From NCBI GenBank assembly GCA_040877415.1, contig JBBDNV010000006.1, forward strand, positions 1 through 43,855: DNA of 43,855 nt. The letters are read 5' to 3'. Source of the stretch: JBBDNV01 sp040877415 (lineage in GTDB: Bacteria; Planctomycetota; Planctomycetia; Pirellulales; PALSA-1355). The position numbers were made by a program, and so were the translations under genes. The notes under the pieces were generated by a model. It made no database searches. It saw nothing but the letters and a program-made list of their open reading frames with translations, and had not been told where the DNA came from. This document shows positions 10,057-17,837 of this stretch, piece by piece (position 1 is the stretch's first letter; every line of letters starts with the position of its first letter).

Positions 10057-10400
10057 GTTGGATCGTCCTTCTACGTTCCCGGCGGTGGACCGGCGAATCG
10101 ACATTGTCGGCCGTTTTGCCGCCGGTGGCAATTGAGATTCCGCGGCCGTGCCGGGTACCGCATGTCAGCCGCGCCGCCGCGGGGGATGATTTTTGTCTGG
10201 TTCGGGCGGCTGATTGGACGGCGCAGGCCGGTTGTCGACTTCCTCATCGCTGCCGTCGAGCGGCGAATCAACGGTCCGCGAGCTCTCGCTTCACCTTGCC
10301 ACGACGACCAATTTCGCTTCCACGAGCCGCTCCGACTCGTGACCCTGCCGGCCGGGTCACGCACTGGGTTGCCCCAAGAAAAGCTAGCGCGACGGCCTCC

Positions 10401-10430
10401 ATTGTAAGTCGGCGATGCGCGGCGTGCCAA
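10401..10430 (-). promoter_or_regulatory. Proposed minus-strand promoter upstream of the SPATA20-like gene
   Basis: TTGGCA, 18-base spacer, TACAAT; both hexamers match consensus at 5 of 6 bases. It lies about 345 bases before the GTG at 10056, which is long for a leader, so assignment to that gene is uncertain. Confidence 0.38.
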
Positions 10431-10511
10431 TTCGCCGGCCGCTCGGCGCCGCCTCCCGAAGCTCGGCGATCAGCCCCGGCCGGTCACCTGTTCGCCTCGG
10501 CGGGCGGTCTT

Positions 10512-10517
10512 TACAAT
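10512..10517 (+). promoter_or_regulatory. Possible -10 box of the hpt operon
   Basis: TACAAT 30 bases before the hpt GTG, with no clear -35. The leader would be about 22 bases and include GGAG. Confidence 0.38.
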
Positions 10518-10546
10518 AGGCACCGCTAGGGACTGACGGAGAAACC

Positions 10547-11083
10547 GTGAAACCACTACTCAGCGAAGCACAGATTCGCGTCGGCGTCGAGCGATTGGCC
10601 GACGAGATTGGCCGCTACTACTCCGGCCGGTCGCTGACGATCCTCGGCGTGCTGACCGGCAGTCTGGTGCTCGTGGCCGATCTGATCCGCAGGCTCGATC
10701 TGCCGCTGCGCGTCGGCGTGATCCAGACTCGCAGTTATCGAGGCAGCGATACGCGGCCGGGCCATTTGCAAATCAACGACTCCATGCTCTTGGATATCAA
10801 GGGACGCGACGTCCTGTTGGTCGACGATATTTTCGACACCGGGCGCTCGCTGGCCGCGCTTGTGGAACAGATCAAAACCTTCGAGCCGCGATCCGTGCGA
10901 TCCGCGGTACTCTTGGCCAAGCAGGGCCGCCAGGAAGTCGCCGCTCGCCCCGACCACGTGGCCTTCGAAATACCAAACGCCTTCGTCGTCGGCTACGGGC
11001 TCGACTACCAGGACGCATTTCGTCACTTGCCCTACGTCGCGATGCTGGAGGACCAGGACCTGGCGGCGGGACCGTCGGCATGA
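10547..11083 (+). CDS. hpt: Hypoxanthine phosphoribosyltransferase
   Basis: 178 residues starting at GTG 10547, with GGAG five bases upstream. It transfers the phosphoribosyl group of PRPP to hypoxanthine (and usually guanine) in purine salvage. The PRPP-binding motif VLLVDDIFDTGRSL (about residues 86-99) is clear. The N-terminal VLTGSLVLVADLIRRLDLP is the HPRT pattern binding pyrophosphate. RSYRGSDTR is the flexible-loop region, and the C-terminal FVVGYGLDYQDAFRHLPYV is diagnostic for HPRT over other type I PRTases. Length matches bacterial Hpt (about 175-185). Its stop overlaps the next gene's start as ATGA, so translation of the GT4 protein is probably coupled. Pairing with glycosyltransferases suggests shared transcription, not a shared pathway. 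Confidence 0.95.
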   Translation: MKPLLSEAQIRVGVERLADEIGRYYSGRSLTILGVLTGSLVLVADLIRRLDLPLRVGVIQTRSYRGSDTRPGHLQINDSMLLDIKGRDVLLVDDIFDTGRSLAALVEQIKTFEPRSVRSAVLLAKQGRQEVAARPDHVAFEIPNAFVVGYGLDYQDAFRHLPYVAMLEDQDLAAGPSA

Positions 11084-12180
11084 CGCGTCGCATTCTGCAG
11101 ATTATCGCGACGCTCACCCGCGGCGGAGCCGAAAAGCAATTGGTGCTGCTGGCCACGGGGCTACCGCGCGACGAGTTCGACGTGCACGTTTGCGCGCTCT
11201 CGCGCGGCGGGCCCTACGAAGAAGATCTGCGTCGGGCCGGCATTCCCGTGACGGTCATCGGCAAGTCGTGGAAGTACGACCCGATGGCCTGGTGGAAATT
11301 GCGCGGTCACGTCGCGCGGCTGCGGCCGGATTTGGTGCAAACGTGGATGTTCACGGCCAACGCCTACGGCCGCACGGCGGCCCGCTCGGCCAAAGTGCCC
11401 AGGATCGTGGCCAGCGAGCGGTGCGTCGACATGTGGAAAGTCTGGCATCACCTGGCGATCGATCGGCGACTGGCCAAGCGCACCGACGCGATCGTGGTCA
11501 ACAGCCGCGGCGTCGAGCAATTCTACCAGGCCCAGGGCCTGCCGTCCGAGAAGCTGCGCGTCATCCACAACGGCATCGGACCCGCGCCGGCAAGCGACGT
11601 TGCGCACGACGCGTTGTGCCGCGAATTGGGGTTGCCGCCAAATTCGCGTTTGATCGGCGCGGTGGGCCGCCTCTGGCATCAGAAGCGCATCAAGGACGTA
11701 ATCTGGGCCGCCGACCTGTTGAAGGTGATTCGCAAGGACGTGCACTTGTTGATCATCGGCGAAGGCCCCCTGCGGGACGATCTCGAGCGCTTTCGCGATT
11801 TGTGCCTGATCGAGGACCAGGTGCACTTTCTCGGCGCGCGCGACGACGTGATGCGCTTGATGCCGCACTTTGAGCTGTTGTGGCTGGCCAGCGGCTTCGA
11901 AGGATTGCCCAACTCGATCATGGAAGCGATGTCCTGCGGCGTGCCGGTCGTGGCCACCGATATCTGGGGCAACCGCGAATTGGTGGTCCACGGCCAAACC
12001 GGCTTTCTCGTGCCAGTCGGCGATCGGGCCGGCCTGGCCCGATATGCCCACAAGATTCTGGAAGATCCCGAGCTCCGCCGGCGTTTGGGCGCAGCCGGAC
12101 GGCAGCGAATCCTCGCGGAATTTACCGTCGAAAGCATGGTCCGCAAGCACGCGGCGCTGTACCGTGAATTATTGGGCTGA
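11080..12180 (+). CDS. Glycosyltransferase family 4
   Basis: 366 residues, start ATG 11080 overlapping the hpt stop by four bases. GT-B fold, retaining, nucleotide-sugar dependent. The N-terminal LTRGGAEKQLVLLA is the GT4 GG-A-E acceptor-domain loop. The C-terminal domain has VGRLWHQKRIKDVIWAADLL (donor-site Arg/Lys region), LIIGEGPLRDDLERF and SGFEGLPNSIMEAMSCGVPV with the EX7E-type motif (FEGLPNSIMEAM), then NRELVVHGQTGFLVP. Length is standard. It probably adds a sugar to a lipid-linked exopolysaccharide or cell-envelope glycan at the cytoplasmic face. The asnB-type gene follows after 64 bases. Amidotransferases of that type often sit in exopolysaccharide clusters beside GT4 enzymes; that link is inference here. 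Confidence 0.92.
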   Translation: MTRRILQIIATLTRGGAEKQLVLLATGLPRDEFDVHVCALSRGGPYEEDLRRAGIPVTVIGKSWKYDPMAWWKLRGHVARLRPDLVQTWMFTANAYGRTAARSAKVPRIVASERCVDMWKVWHHLAIDRRLAKRTDAIVVNSRGVEQFYQAQGLPSEKLRVIHNGIGPAPASDVAHDALCRELGLPPNSRLIGAVGRLWHQKRIKDVIWAADLLKVIRKDVHLLIIGEGPLRDDLERFRDLCLIEDQVHFLGARDDVMRLMPHFELLWLASGFEGLPNSIMEAMSCGVPVVATDIWGNRELVVHGQTGFLVPVGDRAGLARYAHKILEDPELRRRLGAAGRQRILAEFTVESMVRKHAALYRELLG

Positions 12181-12244
12181 GCCGCCAGCGGACGTTGTCC
12201 GCCCTGCGGCGCGGCGGTGCCCTAAGCGCTCTCGGCAAAAAACT

Positions 12245-14203
12245 ATGTGTGGAATCACTGGAGCAGTTTGGACCGACCCGTCGGCGGCACTGGCCCCCGA
12301 AGTGCTGCGGCGAATGACCGAAGTGCTCCGCCACCGCGGGCCGGACGACGCGGGGAGCTACTCGAGCCCGCTCGAGTCGCAAACCGCCTACGGCGTAATA
12401 CCAGGCGTCGCCTTTGGACATCGCCGGCTGGCGATCATCGACGTGGAGCGGGGCCACCAGCCCCTTTCGAACGAAGACGGCACCGTGTGGATCGTCTTTA
12501 ACGGTGAAATCTACAACCACCGCCAATTGCGAAACCGGCTCGAGGGCGCCGGACACCGGTTTCGCACTCGCAGCGACACCGAGGCGATCGTCCATCTTTA
12601 CGAAGACGAAGGTCTCGGCTTCCTCGAACACTTAAACGGCATGTTCGCGCTGGCGATTTGGGATGCCGGCAACCGTCGGCTCGTCATCGCGCGCGATCGG
12701 CTGGGCAAGAAACCGCTCTACTATCGCCGCGAACCGAATCGCCTCTTGTTTGCCAGCGAGTTAAAAAGCCTGCTCGAGGTGCCCCACATCGAACGGCAGA
12801 TCGATCCGCAAGCCCTCGACGACTACCTGACGCTGCAATATGTGCCGCACCCGCGCACGATCTTTCGCGGATTCTCCAAGCTGCCGCCGGCGCACTACGG
12901 CGTTTTTTCCGACGGCCGCTTTTCGACGCACTGTTATTGGAATCCCGACTTCGATCGGGAAGTGGACCGCCCGCTGGCCGAATACGTCGATGAGCTGCGC
13001 GAGCTGTTGACCTCGGCCGTGCGGATGCGATTGGAATCGGACGTGCCCTTGGGGGCGTTTCTTTCCGGCGGCGTCGACTCCTCGCTCGTCGTGGGGCTCA
13101 TGCAGCGGCTCGCCGATGAGCCGGTGAAGACGTTTTCGATCGGTTTTCCGATCCGCGAGTTCGACGAGTCAAGTTATGCCCGGCAGGTGGCCGAGCGCCT
13201 GGGCACCGACCACCACGAGTTTCGCGTCGAGCCGCGCGGCATCGAAGTGCTCGAGAAGCTTGCCTGGTTTTATGACGAACCGTTCGCCGACAGCTCGGCG
13301 ATTCCCACCTATTACGTTTCAAAACTTTCGCGCGAGCACGTGACCGTGGCACTGACCGGCGACGGCGGCGACGAGTTGTTCGCCGGATATCTGCGTTATC
13401 GGGCCGTGCGGCTGGCTTCGTGGTTCGATCGCCTGCCCCGCTGGACTCTCGCCGCGCTCGACAACCGGCTCATACACCGTTTCAGCGGCCGGCGCCGCCA
13501 GCGTTCGCTGCTGCGGCGGCTGGGACGATTTTCCGAAGCGTTGGCCTTTAGTCCAAAGCGGCGGTATCTGGAGTGGGTTTCGATGTTCAACGAAGCCCGC
13601 CGGGCCGGACTGTACAGCGACGCGTTTCTGGCCCGGTTACCCGACGCCGATCCTTACGAATTTCTGGCCGGAGCCTTTGCGCGCGTACCGCATCGCGACC
13701 CGGTGACGGCCGCCAGCCTGGTCGATCTGGTCACCTATCTGCCGTGCGACCTGATGACGAAGGTCGACATCGCGTCCATGGCCCACGGCCTGGAATGTCG
13801 GGCGCCCTTTTTGGATTACCGCGTGGTGGAGTTGGCGGCCCAAATGCCGCTGGCCTGCAAGCTGCATCGCGGCCGCGGCAAGCGCATCCTGTTCGAGGCG
13901 TTTGGCGAACTGCTCCCGCCGGAGGTGAGGCGGCGACCGAAAATGGGTTTTGGCGTGCCGCTGGCACAGTGGTTTCGCGGCGAACTGAGGGACTACACGC
14001 GCCAGGTGCTGCTCGACTCGCGGGCCGTGTCACGCGACTATTTCCGCCCCGGCGCGGTCGAGCAAATGGTGGACGAACACCAAAGCGGCGTATTTGACCA
14101 CGGCTATCGACTTTGGGGGTTGCTGTTCTTCGAAGTGTGGCATCGCACCTGGCTCGACGGGCAGCCATCCGGGGCGGCAATTCGGGCCTCGGCCAGGGCT
14201 TGA
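12245..14203 (+). CDS. asnB: Asparagine synthase (glutamine-hydrolysing) / AsnB-type amidotransferase
   Basis: 652 residues from ATG 12245. The start is fixed by MCGITG, whose Cys2 is the N-terminal nucleophile after Met removal; the longer open frame upstream lies inside the GT4 gene in another frame. Domain 1 (about 2-200) is a class II glutamine amidotransferase: RHRGPDD, RLAIIDVERGHQPLSNED, FNGEIYNH and the R-SDTEAI segment. Domain 2 is an ATP-pyrophosphatase with SGGVDSSLV at about residues 274-281, then TGDGGDELFAGY and VDIASMAHGLECRAPFLD. It would transfer ammonia to an AMP-activated carboxylate, classically aspartate. The family includes exosortase/exopolysaccharide-cluster amidotransferases with different acceptors, and the GT4 neighbour keeps that option open. 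No strong Shine-Dalgarno is present. Confidence 0.92.
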   Translation: MCGITGAVWTDPSAALAPEVLRRMTEVLRHRGPDDAGSYSSPLESQTAYGVIPGVAFGHRRLAIIDVERGHQPLSNEDGTVWIVFNGEIYNHRQLRNRLEGAGHRFRTRSDTEAIVHLYEDEGLGFLEHLNGMFALAIWDAGNRRLVIARDRLGKKPLYYRREPNRLLFASELKSLLEVPHIERQIDPQALDDYLTLQYVPHPRTIFRGFSKLPPAHYGVFSDGRFSTHCYWNPDFDREVDRPLAEYVDELRELLTSAVRMRLESDVPLGAFLSGGVDSSLVVGLMQRLADEPVKTFSIGFPIREFDESSYARQVAERLGTDHHEFRVEPRGIEVLEKLAWFYDEPFADSSAIPTYYVSKLSREHVTVALTGDGGDELFAGYLRYRAVRLASWFDRLPRWTLAALDNRLIHRFSGRRRQRSLLRRLGRFSEALAFSPKRRYLEWVSMFNEARRAGLYSDAFLARLPDADPYEFLAGAFARVPHRDPVTAASLVDLVTYLPCDLMTKVDIASMAHGLECRAPFLDYRVVELAAQMPLACKLHRGRGKRILFEAFGELLPPEVRRRPKMGFGVPLAQWFRGELRDYTRQVLLDSRAVSRDYFRPGAVEQMVDEHQSGVFDHGYRLWGLLFFEVWHRTWLDGQPSGAAIRASARA

Positions 14204-14347
14204 GATGCAGCTCTGGGGCGGCCATTGGTCGCGGACTCGCGGGAACCTGGCGGGCGCCAACCGGCCAGCCCCTTTAGCATGTCTTGACTAGTCGATAAGA
14301 TGCACTGAGCCGGAAGATTCCGATAGCGACGCGATGGGAGCGGCGGA

Positions 14348-15604
14348 ATGAACAACGTGATGGCGGTGGTCCTGGCCGGCGGAAGAGGAGAGCGGCTGGA
14401 GCCGCTGACGCGAGACCGGGCCAAGCCGGCGGTGCCTTTCGGGGGCGCCTATCGCATCATCGATTTCACGTTGTCGAACTGCCTGAACAGCGGCCTGCGA
14501 AAGATCCTGGTGCTCACGCAGTACAAGGCGATGAGCCTCGACCGCCACATCAATCTCGGTTGGCAGCGGCTGCTGAGCCGTGAATTGGGCGAATTCATCG
14601 ACGTCGTGCCCCCCCAGCAGCGCATCGACGAGCATTGGTACCAGGGCACGGCCGACGCGGTCTATCAGAACATTTACACGCTGGAGAAAGAACGCCCCGA
14701 GCACGTGGTGATCCTGGCGGGCGACCACATTTACAAGATGGACTACGGCAACCTGGTCGAGCACCACAAGGAAAGCGGGGCCGACTTGACGATTGGAGCC
14801 TTGCGGGTGCCGGCCAGCGAATCGCGGCATTTCGGCGTGATCGAAGTCGATCGCGACGTGAGCATCGTCGGATTCCAGGAAAAGCCCACCGAGCCGGCCA
14901 CCATTCCGGGCGACCCGCGCCACATCTTCGCCTCAATGGGCATTTACGTGTTCACGGCCCGCTTCCTCTTCGAACAATTGTGCCTGGATGCGACCCGTGC
15001 CGGCAGCCGACACGATTTCGGGCATAACATCATTCCCACGGTCATCGAGACGCACCGCGTCTTCGCGTTTCCGTTCCGCGACGAGAATCGCAAGCAAGAC
15101 GCCTACTGGCGCGACGTGGGCACGCTGGATGCCTATTACGAAGCCAACATGGACTTGATCTCGGTCGATCCGCAGTTGAACATGTACGACGAACGGTGGC
15201 CCATCCGCACCTACCTGCCCAATTTCCCCCCGCCGAAATTCGTGTTTGCCGAGGCAGGTTTCAACGCCCGCCGCGGCCAGGCGCTGGACAGCATCGTTTG
15301 CCAGGGCTCGATCATTTCCGGCGGCACCGTCGAGCGTTCGCTGTTGGGCACCAATACCCGCGTCAACAGTTTCGCCCACGTGGAGGATTCGATCCTTCTG
15401 GACGGCGTCGACATCGGGCGCCACGCCCGCGTGAGGCGCGCGATCATCGACAAACAGGTCCACATCCCCCCGGGCACCGAGATCGGCTTTAATGCCGAGC
15501 AGGACCGCGCGCGCGGCTTCACCGTCAGCGAGGAGGGAGTGGTGGTGATTGCCAAGGCCGACGGCGTTGACCATTTCCTGGAACCTGAAGCGCTGCATCG
15601 CTAA
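14348..15604 (+). CDS. glgC: Glucose-1-phosphate adenylyltransferase
   Basis: 418 residues, ATG 14348 with GGGAG upstream. It makes ADP-glucose from ATP and glucose 1-phosphate, the committed step of bacterial glycogen synthesis. The N-terminal nucleotidyltransferase domain has VVLAGGRGERLEPLT, RAKPAVPFGGAYRIIDF, HWYQGTADAVYQN and VILAGDHIYKMDY. The middle has GFQEKP (glucose-1-phosphate-binding Lys) and FRDENRKQDAYWRDVGTLDAY, diagnostic for GlgC. The C-terminal left-handed beta-helix region is seen as IISGGTVERSLLGTNTRVN. Length is typical (about 400-430). A possible weak promoter (TTTAGC-N17-TAAGAT, 14273-14301) precedes it, so it may be transcribed separately from asnB. No glgA or glgB is in the window. 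Confidence 0.95.
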   Translation: MNNVMAVVLAGGRGERLEPLTRDRAKPAVPFGGAYRIIDFTLSNCLNSGLRKILVLTQYKAMSLDRHINLGWQRLLSRELGEFIDVVPPQQRIDEHWYQGTADAVYQNIYTLEKERPEHVVILAGDHIYKMDYGNLVEHHKESGADLTIGALRVPASESRHFGVIEVDRDVSIVGFQEKPTEPATIPGDPRHIFASMGIYVFTARFLFEQLCLDATRAGSRHDFGHNIIPTVIETHRVFAFPFRDENRKQDAYWRDVGTLDAYYEANMDLISVDPQLNMYDERWPIRTYLPNFPPPKFVFAEAGFNARRGQALDSIVCQGSIISGGTVERSLLGTNTRVNSFAHVEDSILLDGVDIGRHARVRRAIIDKQVHIPPGTEIGFNAEQDRARGFTVSEEGVVVIAKADGVDHFLEPEALHR

Positions 15605-15675
15605 CGACAACGCGCTAGGAATCGGTCTTCCAGGTCGCACCACCGGCGCGCTGGTGCGCGGTCAAGCCGGCGCGC

Positions 15676-15713
15676 AAAAAAAGGCCCCCGGAAAGGCCGT
15701 GTCCCAGGGGGGC
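15676..15713 (-). terminator. Intrinsic terminator of the minus-strand RNA unit
   Basis: Minus strand GCCCCC (15713-15708) pairs with GGGGGC (15689-15684), followed by CC and seven U (15682-15676). An alternative stem CCCGGAAAAGG/CCTTTCCGGG, using upstream bases to about 15737, also ends at the same U-tract. Confidence 0.7.
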
Positions 15714-15996
15714 AGAGGACAACAACCTTTTCCGGGAGCGATTGGACGGCTTAGCAAACGTTCCCTTCGGGCTTGAGCGGTTGCCTGCTCGATGCGGCCG
15801 CGCCATCTTTGTATCCGAAGCGAACCGCCGGCCTCCTTGCCAACGGAATCCGCTTCGTGGTCCGCAGGAACACCGCCCGTGGGCGTAATTCCCGGTGCGG
15901 ACCCATCCACATGGATTATTTGTTTTCCGCGTTTGGGGCCGACGGGGCCGGGGCTCGTCTTTTCCCGCACTAGACCCGCGGTTCGGCCGATCGTGA
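15676..15996 (-). ncRNA. Candidate structured non-coding RNA, about 320 nt
   Basis: A complete minus-strand transcription unit without a credible ORF. The proposed start is near 15996, seven bases after TATTCT. Two adjacent hairpins dominate the middle. Hairpin A (15859-15903) has an 8-bp perfect outer stem GGTCCGCA/TGCGGACC, then GGAA/TTCC, then a CGCCC/GGGCG tip. Hairpin B (15816-15857) has CGAAGCG/CGCTTCG, then an 8-bp CCGTTGGC/GCCGGCGG stem with loop AAGGAG. Two pairs of B are G-U on the minus strand but would be C-A mismatches on the plus strand, so the fold favours minus-strand RNA. A smaller hairpin (15791-15807) follows. The 3' end is a GCCCCC/GGGGGC terminator followed by seven U. 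It does not show RNase P, tmRNA, SRP or T-box consensus motifs that I know; 6S RNA cannot be excluded by eye. Confidence 0.55.
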
Positions 15997-16002
15997 GGCG
16001 GG

Positions 16003-16031
16003 AGAATAGGGAAATCATTATTTCCGGTCAA
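16003..16031 (-). promoter_or_regulatory. Promoter of the candidate ncRNA with palindromic spacer
   Basis: Minus strand TTGACC (16031-16026), 17-base spacer, TATTCT (16008-16003). Sixteen of the 17 spacer bases form the perfect inverted repeat GGAAAT-AATG-ATTTCC (16025-16010), a likely protein-binding site. Confidence 0.6.
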
Positions 16032-16100
16032 GGGCGGTTTTCAGGCCGTTTTTGCTCTGATTTCGGCGTGCATCAGGCTGGCGGCGGCCACGATCTTGGC

Positions 16101-16119
16101 GCCCCAATCGATCTGGGGC
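16101..16119 (-). repeat. Hairpin GCCCCA-N7-TGGGGC
   Basis: Six-bp perfect inverted repeat with a 7-base loop, the most distal of three hairpins after the MORN gene. There is no U-tract after it. Confidence 0.4.
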
Positions 16120-16130
16120 CGCACCCCCGC

Positions 16131-16167
16131 AAAAAGGGCCGCCGGGCGTCAGCGCACCCGGTGCGGC
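16131..16167 (-). terminator. Intrinsic terminator after the MORN-repeat gene
   Basis: Minus strand GCCG-CA-CCGGG pairs with CCCGG-CGGC around a 10-base loop, followed by CC and five U (16135-16131). It insulates the ncRNA unit from read-through. Confidence 0.6.
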
Positions 16168-16177
16168 TAAAGAAACT

Positions 16178-16201
16178 GGGCCGCCCGCAATTGGGCGGCC
16201 C
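16178..16201 (-). terminator. Perfect 9-bp hairpin after the MORN-repeat gene
   Basis: GGGCCGCCC/GGGCGGCCC with a 6-base loop, 52 bases past the stop codon. On the minus strand it is followed by AGTTTCTTT, a broken U-tract, so it may be the first of two tandem terminators. Confidence 0.5.
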
Positions 16202-16252
16202 GTCGGTGAACCGTTCGCCTGCACCGAATCCTAGGCTTGCCGAGCCGCAGCT

Positions 16253-17548
16253 TTAGCGTTTAACGGGCCCTCGTCGAGCCGGCTTGCTCACGCGCGGCGC
16301 CGGTGGCACGGGCGGCGTTTGGTCAAGCGTGCGCGGCGTCTCGATCACAACGCCCTCGGAATTCGACAGGTCGGCCGACTGCACGACGCGGCCGTCTTCC
16401 TTCCACCAGGTCCAACGGCCGGTCGGATTGCCGTGGACGTAGTGACCCTCGATCGATTTTTGGCCGTTTAAATGCCACCAGGTCCACCTTCCATCTTGTT
16501 TACCGTGGTCGAAGCCCCCTTGAAGCGCCCTTTGGCCGTTGGCGTGCCACCAGGTGAATTCGCCGATCTGCATGTCGTGCTCGTAGATGCCTTGGAGCTG
16601 CTTCTGGCCGGTGGCGAACCAACTGACCCACGGTCCGTGCTTTTCGTCCTTGCCGCTCTTGACCGTCGTGATGAGCTTGCAATTCCACCAATCGTCGGGC
16701 GAATGCTCGATGTCCTTGGCAAACAGGTACATGCCTTCCGACTTCTTGGCGCCGCCCTGGTGATGGCTGGTCTTGAGCGCCATCTTGCGACCGTCCTTGT
16801 AGCTTTCATTGACCGTCGATGAACCGTCGGCGCTCCATTCGCGATACGGGCCGTCCATGTCGCCGTTTTGGAATTGAGCCTCGCGCATCTTCTTGCCATT
16901 GGAGTACCACCAGATCGAGGGCCCGTGGCGCTCGCCGTCGGCGAAGACCCATTGGCTGATCTTTCGCATCTTACCGTCGTAAATCGTCCACAATCCGTCG
17001 AGCTTGTCGTTGTTGAACGCGGCCTGAGAGATGAAGGGCCCGGCAAATTGTTTGTACGGCGCATTCGACAGGATATTGGCTTCCGAGACGCTGCGATACC
17101 AGCGGACCCAGGTGCCGGTTCGATTGCCGTGCTCGTATTGTCCTTGCGCGACCAGGTTGCCGCGCTCATCCCACATTTTCCAGGAGCCGTCGTTGATATA
17201 GTTGCCTTGGGCGTCCTGCGTTACCTCGCGCTCGATGTTGATCGAACCGTTGGGAAACCGTTCCTTGATGAGCTCGGCTTCCTTGTCCTCGGACGCCGAA
17301 TCGGCCGTCGTGTTTTGTTCGTCGAGCGGCTGGGCAACGTCGTCTTGCGCGTCGTATTCGCCCGGTTCATTTTCGGCCGGGATTTCAACGACGTAGTCGA
17401 CAGGATGCGGTGTTTCGGCCGAGCCGTCCTGGGGTGCCGGCGCGGGATGGCCTGGATTCGAGATTTGTTGGGCCCGCAGTGCCGATGCCTCGCAGGCCAA
17501 CGCCAGGCCAATCGTCAACGATGAAATCCATTTCGTGGCACGAAGCAT
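16253..17548 (-). CDS. Secreted MORN-repeat (YwqK-like) protein
   Basis: 431 residues from ATG 17548, chosen because AAGGAG lies six bases upstream and the N-terminus becomes a signal peptide (LRATKWISSLTIGLALACEA, then ALRAQQ). A Pro/Glu/Asp-rich linker (about 32-85) follows. From about residue 100 to 400 the protein is a string of MORN_2-type repeats (about 22-25 residues each) with the pattern G-x-W-x-x-W-(Y/H)-x-N-G-(Q/K)-K: examples are WWYSNGKKMREAQF, WWHANGQRALQGGF and WWHLNGQKSIEGHY. Such repeats form beta-hairpin arrays; the COG is named for a YwqK antitoxin, but that annotation should not be taken as function. Location is extracytoplasmic. The C-terminus is Pro/Arg-rich. Tandem hairpin terminators follow. 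Confidence 0.85.
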   Translation of the reverse strand: MLRATKWISSLTIGLALACEASALRAQQISNPGHPAPAPQDGSAETPHPVDYVVEIPAENEPGEYDAQDDVAQPLDEQNTTADSASEDKEAELIKERFPNGSINIEREVTQDAQGNYINDGSWKMWDERGNLVAQGQYEHGNRTGTWVRWYRSVSEANILSNAPYKQFAGPFISQAAFNNDKLDGLWTIYDGKMRKISQWVFADGERHGPSIWWYSNGKKMREAQFQNGDMDGPYREWSADGSSTVNESYKDGRKMALKTSHHQGGAKKSEGMYLFAKDIEHSPDDWWNCKLITTVKSGKDEKHGPWVSWFATGQKQLQGIYEHDMQIGEFTWWHANGQRALQGGFDHGKQDGRWTWWHLNGQKSIEGHYVHGNPTGRWTWWKEDGRVVQSADLSNSEGVVIETPRTLDQTPPVPPAPRVSKPARRGPVKR

Positions 17549-17837
17549 GCCGCACTCCTTTGCTAGCATGAATACCGACCGCCAGTCCAACAGCGGTGTT
17601 TAATGGTGCTTGTCGGGATTATCGGCAGCAGACACGGGGGTGCTTTTGCGGAACTTACAGAAACCCGCAGAATCGCACTCCCGTCGCGGCGCAACTCGTA
17701 TCAACGCCAATGCATCGGTTTACGGCACGGCGTCCTGTTTTTTTTTCGGACCGGACGAAAGCCGTGTTGCGGGGGCAGCTTCGCGGGCGGCCGATTCGCG
17801 CTTAAGAGGCGCCTTGCCTGCTAGCTCGCCCCTCTAA
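17549..17837. other. Intergenic region with a nine-T tract
   Basis: About 290 bases between two minus-strand genes. It should hold the MORN-gene promoter, but I see only GATAAT without a -35 (near 17617-17622). The plus strand has nine T in a row at about 17739-17747, flanked by CGTCC/GGACG; its role is unclear. Confidence 0.35.

Larger units (their letters stand above)
10057..10546. other. Divergent intergenic region
   Basis: About 490 bases between the SPATA20-like gene (minus) and hpt (plus). It holds proposed promoters for both: TTGGCA-N18-TACAAT on the minus strand and TACAAT on the plus strand. Frames in it have shadow-like composition. The minus leader would be about 340 bases; I see no riboswitch in it. 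Confidence 0.5.
15605..16252. other. Gene-free region with minus-strand RNA unit and stacked hairpins
   Basis: About 650 bases with no convincing protein. From right to left on the minus strand it holds three hairpins after the MORN gene (16178-16201, 16131-16167, 16101-16119), then a TTGACC-N17-TATTCT promoter, then a structured stretch ending in a U-tract terminator at 15676. Open frames through it (for example minus 15662-16018) show no family motif and are rich in Arg/Pro/Gly, as shadows are. Confidence 0.65.

Noticed and set aside
11870..12244. N-terminal extension of the asnB frame
   Set aside because: It overlaps the GT4 gene in another frame; MCGITG at 12245 fixes the true start by the nucleophilic Cys2.
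15662..16018. 118-codon minus frame in the gene-free region
   Set aside because: No start signal, and it begins inside the proposed promoter. It runs through the hairpins and past the terminator, and its composition is shadow-like.
16253..17548. Annotation as antitoxin because of YwqK-like repeats
   Set aside because: The name comes from a COG label. This protein is secreted and has no toxin partner.
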